This document shows, one piece after another, positions 52,868 through 60,157 of a stretch of DNA of 64,000 nucleotides. A program made the translations under genes and the position numbers. Source of the stretch: Pseudobutyrivibrio sp. UBA1225 (GTDB taxonomy: Bacteria > Bacillota > Clostridia > Lachnospirales > Lachnospiraceae); the NCBI GenBank assembly GCA_002309345.1, contig DBWZ01000067.1, positions 11,515 through 75,514 on the forward strand, given 5' to 3'. Under the pieces are notes generated by a model. The model was not told the DNA's origin. It saw nothing but the letters and a program-made list of their open reading frames with translations, and did no database searches. Position 1 is the stretch's first letter. Each line of letters starts with the position of its first letter.

Positions 52868-53779
52868 TTATTGAACCACACAAGTGTGATGAATAACCGT
52901 AGTATCATCTGTGATTGGCAATATCATAGCCCCGTTCTGTTGAAGCGCCTCGATTAATTCAGGCAATGCTTCTACTGTTGCATCTTTGTTTGAAGCATCG
53001 TGCATCAGTATTACAGACGTCTTGTATTTTACCACATTTCTCATTACATTATCAACAATTTCAGCACTACTAAACGCTGCCGGAGTGGCATCTCCCACGT
53101 CCACATTCCAATCGTAATATTTGACATTTTGAGAATTCAAATAGTCGACAAAAACTGACATGCTAGTGTTGCATAACGAATTGCTGCTTCCGCCTGGGAA
53201 ACGATATAATTTGGAATCTACACCGGTGGTGTCAAAAATCAATTGATGTATCTTTTGATAATCGGAAACAAAAGCATCGCTAGACCCATATATCTCGGAA
53301 TATTTGTGACTGAAGGAATGCATACCTATAGAATGCCCCTCGTCAACAATTCTGCGATATTGATCCCCATAAGTCTCGATGTCTTTGCCAACAACAAAGA
53401 AAGTTGCCTTGACATTATAGTCATCTAAAATATCAAGGATTCTGTCAGTGTTGTCACTAGGACCATCATCAAAAGTAAGATACACAAGAGGAATCTCGCC
53501 TTCCTCAAGTAGATTTTCAGTATCATCTACCTGATAGACCGTATCTAGATATGTGTCATCTACCATCTCGACAGACTCTGCTACGTCGGTAGATACAGAA
53601 GCTTTGGCTGAAAGAACATCAACCTGTCGTTGTAGCGAAACAACCTCAAATACCAAAAACGTCATAACACAAAGTGTTACAAGCATAAAAACAGCGATTG
53701 TAGTAATAATAAATCGCTTCATGCGAGCCACGCGTTTGCGCTTGGCTCGCTGCCTTTCTACTCCCTCATTATAACCCAC
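52868..53779 (-). CDS. Membrane-anchored polysaccharide deacetylase (NodB/CE4)
   Basis: The 303-residue protein has a basic N-terminus, a membrane anchor (FIITTIAVFMLVTLCVMTFLV, about residues 24-44), a short spacer and a NodB domain. Catalytic motifs are LTFDDGPSDNT (motif 1), GMHSFSHKY (motif 2 with zinc histidines) and a late SVILMHDA. It probably removes acetyl groups from peptidoglycan or another envelope glycan. I use the GTG at 53779, preceded by GGGGAGGGC with a 7-nt gap; there is no nearer in-frame ATG before the anchor. A TTTATA/TAAAAT promoter with 17-bp spacing lies near 53818-53846. Confidence 0.9.
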   Translation of the reverse strand: MGYNEGVERQRAKRKRVARMKRFIITTIAVFMLVTLCVMTFLVFEVVSLQRQVDVLSAKASVSTDVAESVEMVDDTYLDTVYQVDDTENLLEEGEIPLVYLTFDDGPSDNTDRILDILDDYNVKATFFVVGKDIETYGDQYRRIVDEGHSIGMHSFSHKYSEIYGSSDAFVSDYQKIHQLIFDTTGVDSKLYRFPGGSSNSLCNTSMSVFVDYLNSQNVKYYDWNVDVGDATPAAFSSAEIVDNVMRNVVKYKTSVILMHDASNKDATVEALPELIEALQQNGAMILPITDDTTVIHHTCVVQ

Positions 53780-53869
53780 TGTAAAAGCCCTCCCCTTTTA
53801 TAGTCAGTTATAATTTTAGCACATTGAAGTACCAATATAAAGTGGTAAACCGCTCAGCGATATATTTTT

Positions 53870-54106
53870 CTCTTTCTGTTAATGCCAGTTATTGTGTCCA
53901 TTTCTCAATTATCATTTTTTAAAAATTAATCCCCCCATTTGAGTATGCCTCGATTAAATATAAGAGTGCAAATAGCTACGTGGTCCAATTGGAGGAGGAT
54001 TTTTTATCTTCGGTTTTTTTTCGATTGTAGTTTGTATCTTTCATCGTTTCTTGCACTCGATTAATGAGCGTTAAATTGTTACCGCTAATTTTTATCAATT
54101 AAGCTT
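53870..54106. other. Gene-free stretch with inverted repeat and possible relic
   Basis: Between the deacetylase promoter and the first coiled-coil gene there is no credible ORF. The octamers GAGTGCAA and TTGCACTC, each next to CGATTAA, form a spaced inverted repeat (about 53950-54065). A minus-strand reading gives a short proline-rich run (KKPKIKNPPPIGPR) that vaguely recalls the tail of the neighbouring coiled-coil protein. No clear terminator for that gene is visible. Confidence 0.35.
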
Positions 54107-55147
54107 TTAAACTCTTATTTTTTTATTTTGATGATATGGTTCCTGCATATCCGTTTTTCTTTTATGTGTATTTGTTTCCTCTGAATAATCAAATTCATAT
54201 TGATTTACAGCTAAAGCTGCCGATGCAGGTGGTTCTGGCGGTTTTTTATAATTATTATCTCTGTGCGTATTATCGTGTCGTCCTGCTATAATGCCTTTTA
54301 ACTCGCTTATAATCTTTTTGAGTTCACTTATATTTTGATTTGTTTCATCTTTTAATTTTGTTAATTTTCGCATGTTAAAATCAATTTTTCTAAGTTTTGG
54401 CTGTGAAGTTCTAATATCTTCTAGGTTACGTATTGCATCTCGAAGCTCATAACTTACTAAATACAAATCATTAATACGAGGTTCTAATTCATCTTCTAAC
54501 TGTCTTAGTTGACTTCGCAAATTTATTCTTGCTTCAGGTACATTTTGCCCAACAATAATTCTAGAAATTTTGCGTAATTCTTCTTGTATTTCTTGTACTT
54601 GCATTAAACGTTGCATCGTTTCGCGAACATCATCATTCTCAATTTCTGAAATTTGCTCCTGTGTATTTATAAAAAGATTATTCCATTTATTTTGCATTCG
54701 GTTTACCCAAATACGGGGCTCTGCAATCTTTCGACCTAAAGCATTATTAAAAACACTTATTTTTCTAATAACATCAGCGTCAAACTTGTTTCGTTCTTTT
54801 TCTACCTCATTATTAAGAGTATTTTTCAGTGTATTTAACGAGTTTTGAATATTTGAATATTCATTAATCCTATTCATATATATAGTGTCATTACGTAATA
54901 ATTTATCATGTGTATTTTGCAAAGTAAGCAATGATTCCAAAACATTTTTCACTTGTTTAGATTGTAAATCCAACTGTTCATGAGGCTGCATAAAAAAATT
55001 AGACATGCTTGTATTCAAATTTTGAATACGATTTTTTAATGATTCTCGTTTTTGGTTTCCACTACGAATCGCCTCTAAATATGAAATATATATTTCATAG
55101 TAGTCATCAAGTATTTTTTTTATTTCATCAAGATATTTATCATTCAT
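54107..55147 (-). CDS. Coiled-coil cassette protein A, unknown function
   Basis: The 346-residue protein starts MNDKYLDEIKKILDDYY after a GGAGGG site. It is almost all alpha-helical with long coiled-coil stretches (heptads around residues 25-130 and 165-275, for example LEDELEPRINDLYLVSYELRD). The C-terminus is different: proline-rich (KKPPEPP), then a basic tail with HKRKTD and NQNKKIRV-like clusters. There is no signal peptide or membrane helix. Codon and amino-acid use (Asn, Lys, Ile) is more AT-rich than in the flanking operons, a sign of foreign origin. It is a solitary unit behind a cassette promoter element. I recognise no family. Confidence 0.7.
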   Translation of the reverse strand: MNDKYLDEIKKILDDYYEIYISYLEAIRSGNQKRESLKNRIQNLNTSMSNFFMQPHEQLDLQSKQVKNVLESLLTLQNTHDKLLRNDTIYMNRINEYSNIQNSLNTLKNTLNNEVEKERNKFDADVIRKISVFNNALGRKIAEPRIWVNRMQNKWNNLFINTQEQISEIENDDVRETMQRLMQVQEIQEELRKISRIIVGQNVPEARINLRSQLRQLEDELEPRINDLYLVSYELRDAIRNLEDIRTSQPKLRKIDFNMRKLTKLKDETNQNISELKKIISELKGIIAGRHDNTHRDNNYKKPPEPPASAALAVNQYEFDYSEETNTHKRKTDMQEPYHQNKKIRV

Positions 55148-55202
55148 GATTTATCCCTCCGTATAATCCATTCAATATTTATCTAATCATCTTGTACTCG
55201 TA

Positions 55203-55238
55203 CATATACTATTCAATAAAAAATATTCTTTTTTTCCA
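55203..55238 (-). promoter_or_regulatory. Cassette promoter element 1
   Basis: On the minus strand TTTGGAAAAAAA, an AT spacer and TTTTTTATTGAATAGTATATG; the GG-to-TTGAAT distance is 21 bases. The following TACGAGTACA is identical to element 2. It lies about 60 bp before coiled-coil gene A. Confidence 0.65.
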
Positions 55239-55332
55239 AATCATCAAAATATTTTCCATCCACTCAGTCACCCTCTCCCTAGAAAGGTCTCTTATGCACT
55301 TTCACCATGGATTGATGGCACGCCCGTAATAC

Positions 55333-55361
55333 AAAAAGACAGCCGCATAAGTGACTGTCTT
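55333..55361 (-). terminator. Cassette terminator 1
   Basis: GACAGTCAC-TTAT-GCGGCTGTC followed by TTTTTG on the minus strand; the same hairpin recurs at 59688 and 63466. Confidence 0.75.
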
Positions 55362-55376
55362 ATTTCTATGGTTTAT

Positions 55377-55461
55377 TTTTACCTTGTTTTATGCCTCTAT
55401 TCTTTTTAAAGCTCTGCGCATTTTTAACAGCATTATTATACTTCCCAGACTAAGATTCTTC
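55377..55461 (-). pseudogene. Possible 3' relic of an unidentified gene
   Basis: The minus strand reads SGKYNNAVKNAQSFKKNRG and on to a TAG stop after GKNKP, 27 codons preceded by an in-frame stop. It has the feel of a basic protein C-terminus and lies just before a cassette terminator, as the tsf fragment does at 59.8 kb. I cannot name the parent. Confidence 0.3.
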
Positions 55462-55483
55462 TATAATACCACACCGAATTATA

Positions 55484-55606
55484 TAGATTCCTGTTTTTCA
55501 TCAGAAAAACGGGAATCGTACTAGACCTACTTTTTCATGAAATGGAAAAGTAGTCTGGCAAAGCCAGATTTCTGCTGGCAATTCCTTTTTCTGCCAGCAG
55601 AAAGTC
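55484..55606. repeat. Cluster of four adjacent hairpins
   Basis: TTTCTGCTGGCA/TGCCAGCAGAAA, TCTGGC-TTT-GCCAGA, CTACTTTT/AAAAGTAG and GATTCC-GTTTTTC/GAAAAAC-GGAATC lie in a row within 120 bp just downstream of coiled-coil gene B. The style resembles the array at 1303-1553. Confidence 0.6.
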
Positions 55607-55615
55607 ATATTTCTA

Positions 55616-56749
55616 TTATCCCTCTAAATTTCTTATTTGTCCAAATATTCTTTGACCTCTAGGCATTTTCCGTATTGGTATACGATTTTTAGGATCTTGA
55701 TATTTAAAACCATTGTCTCCATTAGAAGTATTGTGTACACCTTGTTGTTTCGGTATTGCATTAATATTTTCTTTAACAAGCTCTTCAATATTATTCTTCA
55801 ATATACTAATTTGGTCTTCACTCATTGTCTGACCAATCTTTTTCTCTAATATATTATTAGTAAATACTGCGTTAAGATTAGCGGCCTCTAATTTTATCTT
55901 ATTTTTATTATAATTAATGTATAATTTTAAAATATCATTGTTAAAATTATCTCTTATCCTAAACTTATTTAAATAAGTAATACGAGCTTTTTTTCTTTCA
56001 TCATTTATATTCGAATCATCAGCGTTTAGAGGCAAAAAATCATCCTCTTCCAACCGTTTTTCATTTTCAGTCACACTAACAGTAGCGCTTGCTATATGTC
56101 TTATTTCATTTAAATAGTTTATTTCATAAATAGCACGTCCTATATCACGACTATTATTACTATCTAAATCGAATAATTCTTCAAGCACTTGTTTATATAA
56201 AGTTTTATAACTATCAAAACTATTATTTAATTGTTCTTCAACTTTTTTATCAGATTCTTTTAAATCTTTGAAATATGGTTTTCTTTCAGCCTTTCTTTCA
56301 CCTAACTTTCTAATTATATTTCGCATTTGCTCTCGTAGTTTCATTAATAAATCATTTTTTGATATTAATGGATAAATATAATTACTATTCCTAATATTCT
56401 CCTTAAAATTGTTAATAATCAATTCATCCTTAATAGTCGACTCTGAAAGAGATGCGATTGTGCTATGAATATCATTTAAACTCTCAAGTATTACGTCAAA
56501 CGCTGGCTTATTTAAATAATGATCTTTGAATCGTAAATTGAAATTACTTATTTCATTAATCAAAGGATTAATATCAACCTTATTTTTCTTCATAATATCA
56601 AATTCCTCCGAAAAATTTTTATAAGGTTGAGTTTCCCTATTATTTTTTAAGATTGATTCAGCACTCTCGTTTTTTAAATTATAACCTTTAGAATAAAGAT
56701 ACATTTTTAATCTAGCAAGAATATATTCTTCCTTTAAAGTTAATCCCAT
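55616..56749 (-). CDS. Coiled-coil cassette protein B, separated from its promoter by an IS66 element
   Basis: The native product is 377 residues starting MGLTLKEEYILARL. It is helical, Lys/Asn/Glu-rich, with coiled-coil stretches (about residues 80-220) and no signal peptide. The true start ATG (56747-56749) lies inside the 8-bp target duplication of the IS, and the original ribosome site and promoter are now at 59571-59652, 2.8 kb away. An open frame continues 47 codons into the IS (to 56890), so expression would need an outward IS promoter. Otherwise the gene is silent. The coding part is intact, so the insertion may be recent. No family recognised. Confidence 0.7.
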   Translation of the reverse strand: MGLTLKEEYILARLKMYLYSKGYNLKNESAESILKNNRETQPYKNFSEEFDIMKKNKVDINPLINEISNFNLRFKDHYLNKPAFDVILESLNDIHSTIASLSESTIKDELIINNFKENIRNSNYIYPLISKNDLLMKLREQMRNIIRKLGERKAERKPYFKDLKESDKKVEEQLNNSFDSYKTLYKQVLEELFDLDSNNSRDIGRAIYEINYLNEIRHIASATVSVTENEKRLEEDDFLPLNADDSNINDERKKARITYLNKFRIRDNFNNDILKLYINYNKNKIKLEAANLNAVFTNNILEKKIGQTMSEDQISILKNNIEELVKENINAIPKQQGVHNTSNGDNGFKYQDPKNRIPIRKMPRGQRIFGQIRNLEG

Positions 56750-56750
56750 T
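56743..56750. repeat. Target-site duplication of the IS66 element (left)
   Basis: ATCCCATT, identical to 59556-59563. On the minus strand it reads AATGGGAT and contains the start codon of coiled-coil gene B. Confidence 0.95.
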
Positions 56751-56890
56751 GTAAACGGTAAATTATGAGTACCTCGTTCCATTTGTTCGGATTTGAGATA
56801 ATTCTGTATAACAACTATGGATTGTATGGAAACTATGGACATAGTTCTCATGCAAGTCATAAAACCCGAACATACGAGGAGGATACTCAT

Positions 56891-57271
56891 ATGAAAAATT
56901 CAGCTGCCTTAAAAAGACAGATGCGTTATCAGCAATGGGTTGAAGAAGTTAAAGACTTCAATTCCAGACCCAAAGACATGACAGTTCGTGAATGGTGTGC
57001 CATTCACGATATTAAACCACCAACCTTTTATGATCACATGCGTAGAGTTCAGGACTATTTCGCAGGTCAGCTTCAGTCTATAGATGAATCTAATCAGATG
57101 GTTGTTAGTGAACCGACTTTTGTTGAACTATCACCTGCTATTGCTGAATCAAAACCAGTAACGTATGGAGTAGCTTCAATCATTTGTGGCAATGCTCGTA
57201 TAGAAATATCAGAAGATATTTCGGAAGAGTTTCTATTAAAACTGATAGGAGCAATAAGCCATGCTCAATGA
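56891..57271 (+). CDS. tnpA: IS66 accessory protein TnpA (OrfA)
   Basis: The 126-residue protein starts MKNSAALKRQMRYQQWV after GAGGAGGA. A helix-turn-helix-like part (MTVREWCAIHDIKPPTFYDHMRR) fits IS66 OrfA, which is needed for transposition with TnpB and TnpC. A longer in-frame start at 56765 has no ribosome site and lies in the terminal repeat. Its end overlaps tnpB by 11 bp. Confidence 0.85.
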   Translation: MKNSAALKRQMRYQQWVEEVKDFNSRPKDMTVREWCAIHDIKPPTFYDHMRRVQDYFAGQLQSIDESNQMVVSEPTFVELSPAIAESKPVTYGVASIICGNARIEISEDISEEFLLKLIGAISHAQ

Positions 57272-57623
57272 CACTACCAGTTTTAAGAAGATATACATTG
57301 CTACAGGTTACACTGATCTTCGCCAAGGTATTGATGGGCTGGCATCATTCGTAAAGCTAAGATTCAACCTTGATCCTTTTGACAAGGATACCTTGTTTTT
57401 GTTCTGCGGAAGAAAAGCAACCAAGATAAAAGGCCTTGTCTGGGAAGGCGATGGCTTTCTCCTTCTTTATAAAAGACTTGAGGTTGGTGCTTTTGCATGG
57501 CCTAGGACTGAGTCAGAAGCTCTGGCGATTTCAGCTGAACAGTATCAAAGGTTGATGAGTGGTTTTACTATAGTCGCTAAACATCCGATTTCAGAACTCA
57601 AAGAGCCGAAAGAAATCGTTTAG
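57261..57623 (+). CDS. tnpB: IS66 accessory protein TnpB (OrfB)
   Basis: The 120-residue protein matches the IS66 Orf2 family: KIYIATGYTDLRQGIDGLASFV at the start, then DTLFLFCGRKATKIKGLVWEGDGFLLLYKRL. Its role in transposition is required but poorly defined. It overlaps tnpA, then a 269-bp gap precedes tnpC. That gap holds only a TATAAT-like box near 57861 and small hairpins. Confidence 0.93.
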   Translation: MLNDTTSFKKIYIATGYTDLRQGIDGLASFVKLRFNLDPFDKDTLFLFCGRKATKIKGLVWEGDGFLLLYKRLEVGAFAWPRTESEALAISAEQYQRLMSGFTIVAKHPISELKEPKEIV

Positions 57624-57892
57624 TTTTGTATAAAACAGAGAATTTTTAGGTGTCTAGAAAACGCTGATTTTAAGCGATTTTCTTCTTGTTTAAAGCCTTA
57701 AATAAGGCTCATTTGTGGGCATATTTTCTCTGAAAATACCATTAAATCAATTGAAATGGCTAATTCATAGCCTTTCATATATAAGCTCTGTGAAGCGTAC
57801 AAATATAGGCATTATGACGAATGCTAAAGTGCTGTAAATTAGCTTAAATACGGCATTTCAGCTATAATAGTTCCATAAGAAATGGAGCGATT

Positions 57893-59497
57893 ATGTCAGT
57901 TAAATTCACAGAGGAACAACTGAATAACTTTGACAAAGCGATGCTAATACAGCTGTTTTTAAATCAGCAGGAGCAACTTGAATCCATCGATAACAAGATG
58001 CAGCTTCTGCTTGAACAGATGGCTGATATGAATCGTCAGCGCTTTGGTCGTTCATCTGAGAAATCTGATGAATCAAACCAACTGTCATTTACCATCGAAG
58101 ATGGTGAAATCATTTTCAATGAGGCTGAAGCCTTTGTAGATGATTGCTTTGAAGATGACGATGAAGAAACTATTACTGTCACTCGTAAGAAATCAAAAGG
58201 CAAAAAGGAAGAAGATATCAAAGGTCTTCCTGTTGAAAAAATCCCTCATGAAATGACTGAGGAAGAACTTTTAAGCTTCTTTGGTGATGAAACCTGGAAG
58301 CGTCTTCCTGACGAAGTCTATAGGCGGTATAAATACACACCTGCTTCTGTTTCAGTTGAGGAGCACCATGTGGCTGTTTATTCTGGTTCTAAATCAGAAC
58401 GAATGATTAAAGCCAATCATCCCAAACAGCTACTTAGAAATAGCATGGCCTCTGACAGTACAGTTGCTGGTATATTCAATGCTAAATACGTAAATGCGAT
58501 GCCACTATACCGTATTGAAGCTGAATACAACAGAGTTGGAATTAACATATCACGCCAGACAATGTCTAACTGGGTTATCCAGTGTGCTGACAGATATTTA
58601 GCAGTCTTTTACGATTATCTTCATGAGCATTTGTATGACTATCATGTAATACAAGCTGATGAAACTCCTTGCTTAGTAAACAAGGATGGTCGTGATGCTG
58701 GTTCAAAGAGTTACATGTGGGTTTATCGTACAGGTAAGATGTACAAAGATAAACCGATTGTAATCTATGATTACCAGCGGACTAGAAAGTCCGATCATCC
58801 AAGAGAATTTCTCAAGGACTTCAAAGGCATCTGTGTTACAGATGGCTATCAGGTTTATCATTCCATCGAAAAGGAGCGAGATGACCTGACAATCGCAGGA
58901 TGTTGGGCGCATGCAAGACGCCGATTTGATGAAGCCTTAAAGGCTACACCAAAGGATAAACAGAAATCCTGCACTGCGAATAAAGCTTTGAAGATGATTC
59001 AGGCTATCTATCGCGAGGAGAAAAAGTTAAGTAATCTTTCTCCGGCCGAGAGATATGAACATCGACAGCTAACTGTCAAGCCTCTGGTTGAGGCCTACTT
59101 TGCGTGGGTTCATAAAGTTGAGCCAAATGTATTAGCAAACAGCAAAACTCATAAAGGGTTACAGTATTCAATCAACCAGGAACAGTATTTAAAAGTATTC
59201 CTTGAAGATGGTGAAGTTCCTATGGATAACAACGCTGCTGAGCAGTCAATCCGTGGATTCTGCATCGGAAAGAAAAACTGGGTTATGATTGATACAATCT
59301 CTGGAGCAAAAGCTAGCGCCATTGCTTACAGCATAGCCGAAACTGCCAAGGCGAATAACCTTAAACCTTATGAGTATTTCAAATATCTTCTTTCTGTCAT
59401 ACCAGAGCATTTGGATGATACAGATAGAAGTTTTATGGATAAACTACTTCCTTGGTCAGATGAACTTCCAAGCGAATGTAGAAAACCAGCGAAGTAA
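57893..59497 (+). CDS. tnpC: IS66 transposase TnpC
   Basis: The 534-residue DDE transposase has a coiled N-terminus with a leucine-zipper look, the IS66 sequence RQRFGRSSEKSD, the catalytic aspartates in VIQADETPCLVNK and ICVTDGYQVYH, and the glutamate in DNNAAEQSIRGF. The C-terminal IS66_C part (AKANNLKPYEYFKYLL) is present. Full length and intact. GGAG precedes the ATG. Confidence 0.95.
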   Translation: MSVKFTEEQLNNFDKAMLIQLFLNQQEQLESIDNKMQLLLEQMADMNRQRFGRSSEKSDESNQLSFTIEDGEIIFNEAEAFVDDCFEDDDEETITVTRKKSKGKKEEDIKGLPVEKIPHEMTEEELLSFFGDETWKRLPDEVYRRYKYTPASVSVEEHHVAVYSGSKSERMIKANHPKQLLRNSMASDSTVAGIFNAKYVNAMPLYRIEAEYNRVGINISRQTMSNWVIQCADRYLAVFYDYLHEHLYDYHVIQADETPCLVNKDGRDAGSKSYMWVYRTGKMYKDKPIVIYDYQRTRKSDHPREFLKDFKGICVTDGYQVYHSIEKERDDLTIAGCWAHARRRFDEALKATPKDKQKSCTANKALKMIQAIYREEKKLSNLSPAERYEHRQLTVKPLVEAYFAWVHKVEPNVLANSKTHKGLQYSINQEQYLKVFLEDGEVPMDNNAAEQSIRGFCIGKKNWVMIDTISGAKASAIAYSIAETAKANNLKPYEYFKYLLSVIPEHLDDTDRSFMDKLLPWSDELPSECRKPAK

Positions 59498-59555
59498 CCG
59501 TCGCGCCTGCGGGCGCGGCTAAATTTTAGAAAGGTACGGATGGTTTACCGTTTAC

Positions 59556-59563
59556 ATCCCATT
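59556..59563. repeat. Target-site duplication of the IS66 element (right)
   Basis: ATCCCATT. Here the minus strand keeps the original AAGGAGG site and ATG of gene B but runs into the IS after MGCKR and a stop. Confidence 0.95.
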
Positions 59564-59615
59564 TTAATTTATCCTCCTTATATCATTATAAATATTTTCA
59601 GTTCCTGTACTCGTA

Positions 59616-59652
59616 CATATACTATTCAATAAAAAATAATATTTTTTTCCAA
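59616..59652 (-). promoter_or_regulatory. Cassette promoter element 2 (original promoter of gene B)
   Basis: On the minus strand ATTGGAAAAAAA, a spacer and TTTTTTATTGAATAGTATATG, then TACGAGTACA. Same 21-base internal spacing as elements 1 and 4. It now drives only a five-codon ORF ahead of the IS. Confidence 0.65.
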
Positions 59653-59687
59653 TATCAAAAAAATTTTTGAAAAAATTTTTTTCACGC

Positions 59688-59716
59688 AAAAAAAACAGCC
59701 GCCTAAGCGACTGTCT
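59688..59716 (-). terminator. Cassette terminator 2, after the tsf fragment
   Basis: AGACAGTCGC-TTA-GGCGGCTGT followed by eight T residues on the minus strand. Because it follows a tsf 3' end, it may derive from the native tsf terminator. Confidence 0.75.
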
Positions 59717-59766
59717 AAAATTTCATTTTATTTAATTACAGCTTACTTCAAAAAATATGATGCTGC

Positions 59767-60107
59767 TTAAGCATTCATCTGAGCTGCAACCTCAGCTGCG
59801 AAGTCTTCGTTCTTCTTTTCAAGACCTTCACCAGTCTCGAAACGAACGAACTTCTTAACTGAAAGTGTAGAGCCTGTTTCTTAGATACCTGCTCTAAGTA
59901 CTTAGCAACGTTCTGCTTGCCATCCTCTGCCTTGACATATACCTGGTCAAGTAAACAGATTTCTTTAAGCTCTTTAGATACACGACCTTCAATCATGCCA
60001 TTGATAACCTTTTCAGGCTTCTGAGATTCTTTAGGATCGTTCATAATCTGAGCAAGAATTTCGTCGATTGTCTTTACATCTGATGTAAGAATCTGCTCTG
60101 CAACCTT
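59767..60107 (-). pseudogene. tsf: 3' fragment of elongation factor Ts gene, frameshifted
   Basis: The minus strand reads KVAEQILTSDVKTIDEILAQ, later KVINGMIEGRVSKELKEICL and QVYVKAEDGKQNVAKYLEQV, then after a frameshift VKKFVRFETGEGLEKKNEDF up to AAQMNA and stop. This is the C-terminal third of EF-Ts. The frame change fits loss of one G (AAG-AAACAGGC for AAGGAAACAGGC). There is no 5' part. It lies between coiled-coil gene C and cassette terminator 2, so it is a leftover of recombination near rpsB-tsf. A functional tsf must exist elsewhere. Confidence 0.9.
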
Positions 60108-60157
60108 CTAATACTACTATCTGACCATTTCTACTTTCTTTATTGTATTCAGGCGTC

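Larger units (their letters stand above)
56751..59555 (+). mobile_element. Complete IS66-family insertion sequence (2805 bp)
   Basis: The element has terminal inverted repeats of about 24 bp: GTAAACGGTAAA, six variable bases, GTACCT at the left, and the reverse complement of GTAAACGGTAAA, six bases, GTACCT at the right. It carries the three IS66 genes tnpA, tnpB and tnpC in order, all intact, and is bounded by an 8-bp direct repeat, the size expected for the family. Nothing in it looks broken, so it may still move. Confidence 0.95.

Noticed and set aside
59775..60044. An 89-codon independent gene in the tsf region
   Set aside because: Its sequence is EF-Ts until a one-base frameshift, after which the true EF-Ts tail continues in another frame; it is a pseudogene.
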